Shown here: positions 17,411 to 25,803 of the stretch, piece after piece
Position numbering within the stretch: position 1 is the stretch's first letter
How the letters are laid out: the number at the start of each line of letters is the position of its first letter
Assembly: GCA_020353195.1 (NCBI GenBank)
Contig: CP070691.1
Location: 1,055,758-1,091,404, forward strand
Direction: 5' to 3'
Length of the DNA: 35,647 bases
Origin: Phycisphaerales bacterium
GTDB lineage: Bacteria > Planctomycetota > Phycisphaerae > UBA1845
Position numbers and translations under genes: made by a program
The notes under the pieces: model-generated
What the model saw: only the letters and a program-made list of their open reading frames with translations
Database searches by the model: none
Told to the model about the DNA's origin: nothing

Positions 17411-19396
17411 TCAGGCGTCCTTCTGCTTGATCTCTTCGACCAGCACCTCGGCCCTGTCGAGGAGCTTCTCGAACAGCTTCATGCCGTCGCGGATCGGATC
17501 CGGGGTCGTCATGTCGACGCCGGCGGCCTTGAGCAGGTCGATCGGGTACTTGCTGGATCCGGCTTTGAGGAACGTCAGGTAGGCATCGACGGCCCCGGAC
17601 TCGCCGTTCATGATTCGCCGGGCGATGGCGGACGCGGCGCAGTAGCTGGTCGCGTATTTATAGACGTAGAAGTTATAGTAGAAGTGGGGGATGCGAATCC
17701 AGTAGTTATCCACCAGTTCGTCGTGCGTGTACGCGGGTCCGTAGTACTTCCTCATGATCTTGCCGTAGGTCTCACTGATGTTGTCCGCCGTGAGCGGGAT
17801 GCCCTGTTCGGCCATCTTGTGAACCTGCTGCTCGAACTCGCTGAACATCGTCTGGCGAAAGACCGTCCCACGGACACCCTCCAGAAACTCGCTGATCAGG
17901 TACAGCTGCTTCTTGGGATCCTCGGTCCGTTCCAGCACGCGGTTCTGGAGAAGAATCTCGTTGCAGGTCGACGCGACCTCGGCGCAGAAGATGTCGTAGT
18001 TGCTGTAAACGTAGGGCTGCGTTCCCCGGGAGAAGAAGGAGTGCATCGAGTGCCCCATCTCGTGGGCCAGCGTCGACATGTCTTCGTATCCGCCGTGGAA
18101 GTTCATCAGGATGTAAGGCTGAGTGAGGAAAGTTCCGCTGGAATAGGCGCCGCTGCGCTTGCCCCTCGTGGGAAACACGTCCACCCATCGCGAGTCGAAC
18201 CCCCGTTTCATCGGCGTTAGATACTCGTCGCCGAGCGGGGCAAGGGCCTCACCGATCTCGTCTATCGCCTCCTCGTACGAGACCCCGATCGACTGGCCGG
18301 TGATCAGCGGCGCAAACAGGTCGTAGGCCCGGACGCCGTCATCGAGCTTGAGCACGCGCTTGCGGATCTGCTGGTACCGGTGCAGCAGCGGCAGGTTCTC
18401 ATTGACCGTGCGGACGAGCATGTCGTACACCTCAACGGGGATGTTGCCGCGGTCGAGCGAGGCGGCGAGGCAGCTGTCGTACCCACGGGCCTTGACGTTG
18501 AAGATGTGGCTTTGCACGCCGCCGTTCAGCAGCGCGGCGGCGGCGTTGCGGTAGTTCTTGTACGTTCCCACGATCCCCTCGTAGGCGGCCTTGCGGGTCC
18601 GGCGGTCCGGTGATCGCATGAACAGATAGAAAGCCGAATCACTCAGCTCCACGGTATCGCCGTCTGCATCGGTGATCGCCGGAAACTGAATGTCGGCGTT
18701 GGTCAAGAGGTTGTACGCGGTGTAAGGGGTGCGAAAGACCTCGCCGCCCATCGCGATGAGCTCCTCCTCGCGAGGCGAGAGAATATGCTTCTTCTGGCGA
18801 AACAGGTTGTCGAAGTACTGGCGGTACAACGCCAGCTTGTCGTTCTCGGCCATCCAGGTCTCAACGGTCTCGAACGGGATGGCAATCAGCTCCGGCTGCA
18901 TCCACGACATCGCCTCGATGTACTTGTCCACGAGCAACCTGGCCTTGGTATCCATGGCCTGCTGCGTACCGTCGCGGGTGTCCTGATCGGCCAGGAGAGA
19001 AGCGTAGACGTAGACCCGATCGATCCGGGGTTCGACCTTGTCCCGCTGATCCAACACGCTGTACAGGGTGTCGGCGTCGTTCGAGAGCGTGCCTTTGGCC
19101 TCGGCGAGCTTGGCGATATCCGCCTCGAGCGCGGCGTACTCGGCCTCCCATTGCTGCGTACTGGCGAAGATCGCCTCCGTGTTCCACAGGTACTTCGTCT
19201 CGATCTCGCTACGTTCGGGCACCTTCTTTGTCTCCTTTGCCGTCGTGGCTGTCTCCGTCGCTATGGACTCGGCCTCAATCGAGGCGTCCCGGTGCGAGCT
19301 GTCGCATCCCGGCACCCCCGCCGCCAGTAGCGGCGCAGCCGCCAGAACGGCACTGATGCCCCTCCTCCAGCGGGCACGAACGATACACGAATTCAT
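17411..19396 (-). CDS. pepF: Oligoendopeptidase F-like M3 metallopeptidase, lipoprotein
   Basis: The 661-residue product belongs to the M3B oligopeptidase family. The zinc site HEMGHSMH gives H445, E446 and H449, with E473 (FCAEVAST) as third ligand. The usual C-terminal helices end in YATSYCAASAIA and FLKAGSSKYPIDLLKAAGVD. Classical PepF is cytoplasmic and cuts short peptides. Here a signal with GVPGC (C31) and a charged linker at about 36-65 suggest a lipoprotein, so it probably trims peptides in the periplasm. GAGGA lies seven bases before the ATG at 19396. Confidence 0.93.
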   Translation of the reverse strand: MNSCIVRARWRRGISAVLAAAPLLAAGVPGCDSSHRDASIEAESIATETATTAKETKKVPERSEIETKYLWNTEAIFASTQQWEAEYAALEADIAKLAEAKGTLSNDADTLYSVLDQRDKVEPRIDRVYVYASLLADQDTRDGTQQAMDTKARLLVDKYIEAMSWMQPELIAIPFETVETWMAENDKLALYRQYFDNLFRQKKHILSPREEELIAMGGEVFRTPYTAYNLLTNADIQFPAITDADGDTVELSDSAFYLFMRSPDRRTRKAAYEGIVGTYKNYRNAAAALLNGGVQSHIFNVKARGYDSCLAASLDRGNIPVEVYDMLVRTVNENLPLLHRYQQIRKRVLKLDDGVRAYDLFAPLITGQSIGVSYEEAIDEIGEALAPLGDEYLTPMKRGFDSRWVDVFPTRGKRSGAYSSGTFLTQPYILMNFHGGYEDMSTLAHEMGHSMHSFFSRGTQPYVYSNYDIFCAEVASTCNEILLQNRVLERTEDPKKQLYLISEFLEGVRGTVFRQTMFSEFEQQVHKMAEQGIPLTADNISETYGKIMRKYYGPAYTHDELVDNYWIRIPHFYYNFYVYKYATSYCAASAIARRIMNGESGAVDAYLTFLKAGSSKYPIDLLKAAGVDMTTPDPIRDGMKLFEKLLDRAEVLVEEIKQKDA

Positions 19397-19661
19397 GACG
19401 TGTCCTCACGGCGGGAAGTCACGTTTGCCGTGCCGGGGATGACCCCGCCAACCATGCCCGGGCGATTCAAGATCGTGTAGCCTATCGGCACGACCGGCCG
19501 CGGGCAAGCCCGGCGCACCATAAGACACGCAAACCGACAAAACGGGCCCGAGCCGCGATGTACAGCCGCCCGCTCACGTATTACCATGCCAACCACAGCA
19601 CTCCGGACCGGATCGACAGGCCGGGCACCGCTGCGCTCTAGCCCCCAGATGGAGGACTTCC

Positions 19662-20873
19662 ATGTTGCTGGAAACAGATCCCGGTTTCATCACGCTTGGC
19701 GCCGTCGTTCTGTTTGGAGCCGTCGGCGTTTTTGCCTGCCACATGAGCTGTGGCGCGGGCGTGCTGGCGCGGCTCCCCCACCTGCGCGACTATGACAGCA
19801 AGCGCGTGAGCAGCTACGACACCACCGGCGGCAATCGCGACTGGTGGGATCTTCAGCCCGGGCAGGAACGCACGATCGCCGACATCACCGGACCCGGATG
19901 CATCAAGCACATCTGGATGACGATGGGCGGCCCGCAAGGCGCGCCCGACGCCTACCCCCGCCGTCTCGTGATCAAGATGTACTGGGACGATTGCGACGAA
20001 CCGAGCGTCGAATGTCCCGTGGGCGACTTCTTCGGCCTGGGACACGGCGTGTTGAGGGATTTCGTGTCCGCCCCGCTGCAGATGAGCCCGCAGGACGGCA
20101 AGGGCATGAACGCCTGGTGGGCCATGCCGTTCAAGAAGCGGGCCCGAATCACCGTGCTCAACGAATGCGACGTGCCGTTCAATGTCTACTTCTACATCGA
20201 CTATGAAGCCTATCCCGCCGCGCAGGACGACATGAGCTACTTCCACGTTCAGTGGCGGCGCGAGAACCCGACGCAAGGATGGGGCGACGAGTACGGCCGG
20301 CTGGCGGGCGGGCCGGACGGCAACTTCGGGCCGCTCTGGTTCGGGCAGGGTGAGCCGCGGTCACTCAACACCACCGCCAAGGACAACTACGTCATCCTCG
20401 AGGCCGAGGGCGACGGCATCTACTGCGGGGCCCACCTTGACATCGACGTCTTCCAGCGACAGAAGAACGACTGGTTCGGCGAGGGCGACGACATGATCTT
20501 CGTCGACGGAGAGCCCTGGCCCCCTGCAATCCACGGGACCGGGACCGAAGACTGGTACAACTGCGCGTTCTGCCCCACGACGGAATACAACGCGCCGTAC
20601 CACGGCATCCTGCTCTACACCGGCACCAGAGATTGGCCTTGGAAGGGCAAACAGACGGTTTACCGTTATTACATCGAGGATCCGATCCGCTTTCGCCGGA
20701 GCATCCGGGCCACGATCGAGCACGGCCACGCGAACAAGCTGTCCAACGACTACAGCTCGACAGCCTACTATTACCTGAGAGTACCGAAGCGCGGCGGCCC
20801 CGCCCTGCCCCCCGTCGCCGACCGCCTGCCCCGGCCTAACGAGCCGCAGTTCGAACCCGGTACCGGTGGATGA
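19662..20873 (+). CDS. GH172 (DUF2961) family glycoside hydrolase-like protein
   Basis: The 403-residue product starts its domain with RLPHLRDYDSKRVSSYDTTG (residues 38-57), the usual DUF2961 opening, and carries GEGDDMIFVDGE and GTGTEDWYN. Characterised GH172 enzymes act on furanose sugars (fructofuranose or D-arabinofuranose linkages). E274 and E296 lie at about the spacing of the catalytic acids described for the family. Substrate here is unknown. GGAGGA just before the ATG at 19662 makes this start strong. It yields a hydrophobic stretch at 11-26 with acidic rather than basic residues before it, so export is unclear; an internal ATG at 19743 would give a protein without it. It is convergent with the HD gene, 28 bases away. 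Confidence 0.85.
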   Translation: MLLETDPGFITLGAVVLFGAVGVFACHMSCGAGVLARLPHLRDYDSKRVSSYDTTGGNRDWWDLQPGQERTIADITGPGCIKHIWMTMGGPQGAPDAYPRRLVIKMYWDDCDEPSVECPVGDFFGLGHGVLRDFVSAPLQMSPQDGKGMNAWWAMPFKKRARITVLNECDVPFNVYFYIDYEAYPAAQDDMSYFHVQWRRENPTQGWGDEYGRLAGGPDGNFGPLWFGQGEPRSLNTTAKDNYVILEAEGDGIYCGAHLDIDVFQRQKNDWFGEGDDMIFVDGEPWPPAIHGTGTEDWYNCAFCPTTEYNAPYHGILLYTGTRDWPWKGKQTVYRYYIEDPIRFRRSIRATIEHGHANKLSNDYSSTAYYYLRVPKRGGPALPPVADRLPRPNEPQFEPGTGG

Positions 20874-20901
20874 CGACCCCGCAGCGCGTGCGTCAGCCGC
20901 G

Positions 20902-21447
20902 CTACTTCTTCCCAATGGCCTTGGCGATGTCGAAGTCGATGAAGTCCGCATGGTGGAAGATGATCGACTCGATCGTCCGCGGCACGTGGTCGCCCTCCTT
21001 GGAATGAGTGGCCACCATGTGCATGACCTGCTCCGGGACGTCGTGCTTGAAGCAGAGCCCCACGCCGCTGAACGGGTGCCGAAGCATGTCACCATAGTGA
21101 CCCTTGACGAGTTGCCCACCCTCCCGGGCGTATTCGAGCGGTTTGCCCACGTCGGCCAGCAGGGCGCCGGCCACCAGCGTATCGTGATCAATCGGCACGC
21201 GGTCGCCCCAGACGGCGTTGAGCGTTTTCTCGACGGCCAGGCACATCTGCACGCACGACCGCACGTGCTCGATGAACCGCATGTCGATCTTGCCCGCCAG
21301 CAGCGTGAAAGGGATCACCTCCAGTTCCTCGGGCTCCCAGCCGCCGCGGGTCATGGATTCCTCCCAGACCGCGATCACCTTGTTGCGGAGAACCTCGTCG
21401 CGGATCTCCGTCAACTCCGGAAACAGCTTCATGATCTTGTCGCGCAT
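20902..21447 (-). CDS. HD-domain protein with altered HD motif
   Basis: The 181-residue protein resembles small HD phosphohydrolases of the kind that hydrolyse nucleotides or related phosphates. Likely metal ligands H61 (FIEHV), H124 (LRHPFSG), H148 (VATHS), H165 or H166 and D168 are present. The central HD pair reads A98-D99 in ALLADVGKPLEY, where relatives have LLHDIGKP. The DNA codon is GCC, clearly Ala. GAGGAA eight bases before the ATG supports the start. It lies 137 bases after the citryl-CoA-lyase-like gene on the same strand and may share its transcript. Without the histidine the metal site may be changed or the protein may be non-catalytic. Confidence 0.8.
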   Translation of the reverse strand: MRDKIMKLFPELTEIRDEVLRNKVIAVWEESMTRGGWEPEELEVIPFTLLAGKIDMRFIEHVRSCVQMCLAVEKTLNAVWGDRVPIDHDTLVAGALLADVGKPLEYAREGGQLVKGHYGDMLRHPFSGVGLCFKHDVPEQVMHMVATHSKEGDHVPRTIESIIFHHADFIDFDIAKAIGKK

Positions 21448-21584
21448 GACTGACGTTCCTCACGTTTCGCAGGAACCGGACAACACGGGCCAACTCGTCA
21501 GCCCGTGCGTCGGGCATGAGTTACCTCCACACGGGCAGGCTCGCGTCGCTCGTGCCGCCCGGCTAGACGACGCATCCTGCGGAT

Positions 21585-22361
21585 CTACAGGTCCCGCGGT
21601 TCGGGCCCGTCGTACTCGACGGCGCTCTGGTCGATCTTCCGCATCCGCCGTTCGCGGGTCATCTCCTCGCGGGCCTGCGCGATCAGACCGGCCGTCCGGG
21701 CCAGAATGAAGAACCCGTTCATCACGTCGGGTTCGAAGCCCAACTCGCAAAGGACGGCCCCGATCGCCCCGTCGACGTTGATCGGCAGCTTCTTGCCGGT
21801 CTGCTTCTCCAGGCCGGCCTCGACGGCCTTGCACGCCTCGACGTATTTGCCGGACACGCCCGCCTCCTCCGCCAGCTTGAACAGCCGCGGCGTCCGTGGG
21901 TCGGCCGTGTGCAGCCGATGACCGTACCCCGCCACCCGGGTCTTCCTCTGCTTGTACTCATCCAGCACCTGGTCGGCGGCGTCGGCGATCGGGCACGAAG
22001 CGTCGTCGGCCCGCTTGACGATTTCCAGAAGCGCCCGGGCACAGTCCTCAACCGCGCCACCATGGTAGCGATTGATGGACAGCACGCCGGCGGCGACGCA
22101 GGCGTTCAGCGGCGCGCCGGTCGAGGCGGCGTTCCGGGCGCCGAGCACCGACGGCGGCGTCGACCCGTGATCGATCGACGAGACAAGGATGGCCGTCATC
22201 AGGCGCCCCACCTTCTCGTCCGGGAGTTCACCCCGCAGAAGCAGGTATAGCGCCTGCCCGAAGTCGACCCGTCCCATCAGATCGTCAATGCGATAGCCCC
22301 GCAAGCGGATCTCGTTCGGGCGTGTCTCGGTAATCGCGGTTTTCCAGGTTCTCTCAGTCAT
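21585..22361 (-). CDS. Citryl-CoA lyase / citrate synthase family protein
   Basis: The 258-residue protein is a short citrate-synthase-fold enzyme of the citryl-CoA lyase type, which splits citryl-CoA to acetyl-CoA and oxaloacetate. The catalytic triad is in place: H100 (NRYHGGAVE), H148 (GYGHRLHT) and D197 (INVDGAIG). The N-terminal YRIDDLMGRVDFGQALYLLL is typical. Full citrate synthases are about 370-430 residues. The ATG at 22361 follows an AGGCAGGGA and fits family length; an upstream ATG at 22433 would add 24 atypical residues. No citryl-CoA synthetase lies nearby, so the physiological reaction is uncertain; a role in C4-C6 acyl-CoA chemistry is inferred. Confidence 0.83.
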   Translation of the reverse strand: MTERTWKTAITETRPNEIRLRGYRIDDLMGRVDFGQALYLLLRGELPDEKVGRLMTAILVSSIDHGSTPPSVLGARNAASTGAPLNACVAAGVLSINRYHGGAVEDCARALLEIVKRADDASCPIADAADQVLDEYKQRKTRVAGYGHRLHTADPRTPRLFKLAEEAGVSGKYVEACKAVEAGLEKQTGKKLPINVDGAIGAVLCELGFEPDVMNGFFILARTAGLIAQAREEMTRERRMRKIDQSAVEYDGPEPRDL

Positions 22362-22438
22362 CGTGGTCCCTGCCTTGATCTCCGGATGCCCGCGGGCAAT
22401 ATCACAAATCCACGCGCGACCTCGTAGTATCACACAAT

Positions 22439-22460
22439 CGCCCCATGGCTGCCAGGGGCG
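22439..22460 (-). terminator. Hairpin between the Ntn hydrolase and citryl-CoA lyase-like genes
   Basis: CGCCCC-A-TGG pairs with CCAGGGGCG, a 9-bp stem with one bulged A and a 3-base loop, right after the Ntn hydrolase stop codon on the minus strand. The following bases (ATTGTGTG) are only mildly T-rich. Confidence 0.4.
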
Positions 22461-22463
22461 CCG

Positions 22464-23456
22464 TCAGGCCGACTCTACAACGCGGCGGGGGACATAAAGC
22501 CGAATCCGGCCGGACCGGGGCCGGAGGATCACATGCTGAGCGGTGATGTCCTGAATGACAGCCGGATCAGACAGGGCGTGCAACAGGGTGATGTCGTCCG
22601 CCGGGCGATCGGCGCGATGGTCGGCGAAGAGGCCCCGCAGCGCGTCGTAGCGCGAGCAGGTCGTCTCATCAATCTCGCCCGCACTGCGGGTCCGGGGTTT
22701 GAACAGCAGGCGGTAGTCATTGGTGGTGACCAGCGGCCGGCCGTCCTTCGCCCAGCGATGCGCGTGCCGCCTCGGCGTTCGCTCGATGACCACGCGCTGG
22801 TCGTTCTCCGAGCCGACAAGCGTAAACAACCCCGGGGCCACCAGACGCTGCTGCGAGAGCATGCGCAGCGCGGAATCGAACCCGTCCGCATCCTCCAGCA
22901 CGCGGCGTAGGTGCAGGAGCACGGGGTAACCCGCCTTGTTCGTGCCCTCCGGGCTGATCACCGCGTTCAAAGCGACGGCAAACCCGCGCCCGGACAGGCC
23001 CGTCACCGCGCCGATGGATCCCGGCCAGCCCGCGTTGGCGAAGCAGAACCGTTCGTCTCGGAACAGTCGAATCAGGTAACTCGTCCGGGCCAGGATTCGC
23101 TCGGGAAACCAGTCCATGTTGCGGGCCAGCACCGGCCCGTCCGGCGTAGGCAAAGCAACGGTCGAGCAACCGAACAGGGACAACGCCAGGTCGTACGAAA
23201 CGTTGGCTACCATGACCGAACGCCAGTCACCGCCGACGTGCTGCGCCAGCGCGCGGGCTTCGGCGTGAAACCGGTTCCGGGTCCGTAGCCGAACGGCGTC
23301 ACCCAGATACCGGGCGGCCGGCGGCATCGCCTGCATGATGGCCCGCAGCAGGCACCGGCCCTTCTCGAACACCTCGTCCGGCACATCGGCATAGCGCTCG
23401 CCGACGGGACGATCCAAATCGATATCGATCGAAGGGCACTCGACCCAGGGCACCAT
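22464..23456 (-). CDS. Linear amide C-N hydrolase, acid ceramidase/NAAA-like Ntn hydrolase
   Basis: The 330-residue product shows the Ntn-hydrolase layout of the acid ceramidase, NAAA and choloylglycine hydrolase superfamily: candidate nucleophile C97 in FGCSTVALP, then RNMDW (112-116), GRGFAVALNAV, and TTNDYRLL. In such enzymes self-cleavage just before the cysteine frees the catalytic amine, and they hydrolyse amide bonds of fatty amides or related molecules. No signal peptide is seen, unlike many relatives. The ATG at 23456 has AAGGA seven bases upstream; a GTG at 23471 is possible and adds five residues. The substrate is unknown. Confidence 0.78.
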   Translation of the reverse strand: MVPWVECPSIDIDLDRPVGERYADVPDEVFEKGRCLLRAIMQAMPPAARYLGDAVRLRTRNRFHAEARALAQHVGGDWRSVMVANVSYDLALSLFGCSTVALPTPDGPVLARNMDWFPERILARTSYLIRLFRDERFCFANAGWPGSIGAVTGLSGRGFAVALNAVISPEGTNKAGYPVLLHLRRVLEDADGFDSALRMLSQQRLVAPGLFTLVGSENDQRVVIERTPRRHAHRWAKDGRPLVTTNDYRLLFKPRTRSAGEIDETTCSRYDALRGLFADHRADRPADDITLLHALSDPAVIQDITAQHVILRPRSGRIRLYVPRRVVESA

Positions 23457-23591
23457 GGTTCCATCCTTCACCGGACCCTCACCGCGCCGTGACGGGAACG
23501 TACGCAGGATACGCCGGAAAACGAGAACGCGCCATTCGGCGCGCCAACGCTTCCCTTCATCCTCATTTCCCGCTGCTCGATTCTCAATCCC

Positions 23592-25397
23592 TCATTCTTG
23601 CCCGGGAATCACCACGTTGTAGTAGTCGAGCAGGGTGCCTTTGGCCCGTTCGAGCTCGATGATCGCGATGTTGTAGTTCACCAGGGTCGCCAGCAGTTCG
23701 TTGCGGCTGGCCGCCAGGCTGCGGATGGCGGTAAGTTCGTTGCTGAGCTGGATGTAATTCTGGGTCTCGGCCCGGGCCCGGATCGAGTCCACCTGGGCCT
23801 CGCTGGCCTCGGACGAGTCGAGGTTCGGCCCGATCAGGTTGAGTTGCGTCAGCACCTCGCGCACGCGGACGTTGACGTCCAGGATGACCTGCTCGAAGGT
23901 CTGCTTGAGCACGGCGATGGACTGCGCGTGCTGGAGACGGGCTCCCCGTTCCTGCGCCCGTCGCGCCCGGTTGCCCACGGGCAATTCCAGCTCGACACCG
24001 ATGAAGTACTCGTGGAAGTCGTTCTTCGTCACCTCGTCGAACGCGTCATCGGCACTGACGCCCAGGCCGTCCACCGTGTAGCTGAACAGCAGATCCAGCT
24101 TCGGCAGCGCCTGGTTCTTGGCGGCGCCCACCAGAATCTTCGCGGAATTGACGCGGAGCTTCGCCTCGGCGATCTCCTGGCGATGATCCAGCGCGGTTTG
24201 CACCTCGGCCAGCCGGTCGAGCACCATCGGTTCGAGCATCGGATAATCGATGGGGATGATCTCGATATCGTCGGCTAGGTCGAACTGCGGGTCGTTGACC
24301 AGCACGATCAGCGCATCCTCGGCATCGCGCAATTCGTTGCAGATGCGGATGAAACTGGCGTTGGCCGACTCGAGCCGCGCCTTGGTCTCGTTGATCTGGA
24401 TGGGAATCACGTCGAATTTGCCACGCTGCTCGAGCCGTTCGTAGATCTGCTCGAACGTAGCCAGCAACCGTGCCTGGACGCCTACGATCCGCCGGGCCTG
24501 AAACACCCGCCAGTACGCCGTCTCCGCGTCCCGCAGCGTGTCCTGGACCTGACGGGCAAACGCCTGGTCGCTGATCCGTTTGTCGTTCTTGGCGAGGTTG
24601 ATCTGGGACCGGTTGACGTCGAGCCCGAACCCTCGAAGCAGCGGCTGGCGAAACTCAACCTTGAATGCGCTGTCGTATTGCGGATCGATCTCCTGAAACC
24701 GAAAATCGTTCGACAGCCGCTGCATCTGCAGGCTGGTCGAGACCTGCATGCCGACGGGCAGCAACTGCCGCAGGCCCCCTTCGGCCAAGAACACGTCGAT
24801 GTTCGAGCCTTGCAGCACCGAAGCCACCGGCACATTCTGGATGTTCTTGGTCATGTTGGCGAAGAACGTCGCGTCGAAGGCGGCTTCGGCTTCGACGACC
24901 CGCGTCTGCTCGATGGCCGGACTGTAGCTCTCGATCCGAATCGCATAGCTGTGGGCCAAGGCGCGGTGCAGCACCTCAGACAGCGGGGGATGCAACTTGC
25001 GTGGCCGGTCGATCGCACCCAGATGGTGAACCAGCTTCTGGTAATACACCATCTCCGCCTTGGCGTCGCGGGCGGGCTCCGTCCCCTTCTCGAGGGCGTC
25101 CTGGGCCCCCCGCGCTTTTTGCCGCGCCGTCTCGCGGAGCTCCGCAGGGTCGGGAAGGTGCCACAGCAGACGATCAAGATCCACCGCCGGGCGGGTGCTC
25201 ACCGGACCGACCACCTGGGCAGGCGAGGACGTCTCCAACACCGGCAGGTCCTCGACGGCGACGAGGCCGCTTGATCTCGCCTCGCCGGCCGGCGCCGCCG
25301 GCTCGGCGCTCAAAGCCGGCTCCGTCCGCGGCTGTGCCCAGGAACCGGTACCCGCCATCACTATCAGGACGCCGATCGATTTGACTAAAGCTGACAT
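23592..25397 (-). CDS. TolC-like outer-membrane efflux protein (OEP family)
   Basis: The 601-residue product starts with a signal peptide (cleavage likely after SWA at 21). A Pro/Ala-rich stretch follows, then two OEP repeats with long coiled helices (about 140-380 and 390-590). Motifs include PLLRGFGLDVNRSQINLAKN, typical of TolC-family proteins near the first beta-barrel strands, VELELPVGNRARR, and the terminal helix with NYNIAIIELERAKGTLLDYYNV. Such proteins form trimeric outer-membrane channels for efflux pumps or type I secretion. No membrane-fusion or pump gene is in the window. The extra 100 N-terminal residues are more than in E. coli TolC. The start has only a weak ribosome binding site. 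Confidence 0.9.
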   Translation of the reverse strand: MSALVKSIGVLIVMAGTGSWAQPRTEPALSAEPAAPAGEARSSGLVAVEDLPVLETSSPAQVVGPVSTRPAVDLDRLLWHLPDPAELRETARQKARGAQDALEKGTEPARDAKAEMVYYQKLVHHLGAIDRPRKLHPPLSEVLHRALAHSYAIRIESYSPAIEQTRVVEAEAAFDATFFANMTKNIQNVPVASVLQGSNIDVFLAEGGLRQLLPVGMQVSTSLQMQRLSNDFRFQEIDPQYDSAFKVEFRQPLLRGFGLDVNRSQINLAKNDKRISDQAFARQVQDTLRDAETAYWRVFQARRIVGVQARLLATFEQIYERLEQRGKFDVIPIQINETKARLESANASFIRICNELRDAEDALIVLVNDPQFDLADDIEIIPIDYPMLEPMVLDRLAEVQTALDHRQEIAEAKLRVNSAKILVGAAKNQALPKLDLLFSYTVDGLGVSADDAFDEVTKNDFHEYFIGVELELPVGNRARRAQERGARLQHAQSIAVLKQTFEQVILDVNVRVREVLTQLNLIGPNLDSSEASEAQVDSIRARAETQNYIQLSNELTAIRSLAASRNELLATLVNYNIAIIELERAKGTLLDYYNVVIPGQE

Positions 25398-25803
25398 GGC
25401 TTGCCCGAAAACCTTTCATACTGGGACGTACCGAGAAACGACGCCCACTTCTGCCAACCGGACGTTGCCATACCGGTCCAGCCTCGAGGCAGCTACCGCG
25501 CCACAACGTCGCCTCAGGGCCGATGGAATGGGATCTTATCGGCTAGACGCCCCGGGCGTCAATCGAAAGCTGCGATGATCCTGTTTCCAGGCCCCGACGA
25601 CCGAATCGTCCGAGGGCAGCGAATGCTCGACCCCGCCGCCGCGCCGCAGCCCGCCCGATGCCCGGGACCCGCGGACGCCTTCGTGCGTGCACTGGCCCGT
25701 GCCCCGCGCATCGGTTAGGATTCCCCTTGTCATCCAGCCGGCTGGGAAGCCGACCCCACACCGGCACCGTAGTTTCGAAGCCGATTCGGAGGGTCCGGAA
25801 CCG
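25398..25803. other. Divergent intergenic region between the OEP gene and the phosphohexomutase gene
   Basis: These 406 bases separate divergent genes and should contain both promoters, but no convincing -35/-10 pair was found. A 105-codon plus-strand open frame at 25401-25718 has no motif and no binding site and was not accepted. GGAGGG at 25788-25793 belongs to the next gene. Confidence 0.45.

Noticed and set aside
20883..20903. AGCGCG/CGCGCT hairpin between convergent genes as terminator
   Set aside because: The stem is only 6 bp, overlaps the HD gene stop and has no T run.
20361..21191. A 276-codon minus-strand frame over the GH172 gene end
   Set aside because: It runs antisense through two convergent real genes, and its HD-like start is a shifted-frame shadow.
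25401..25718. A 105-codon plus-strand frame in the divergent intergenic region
   Set aside because: No motif, no ribosome binding site, and it overlaps the region expected to hold promoters.
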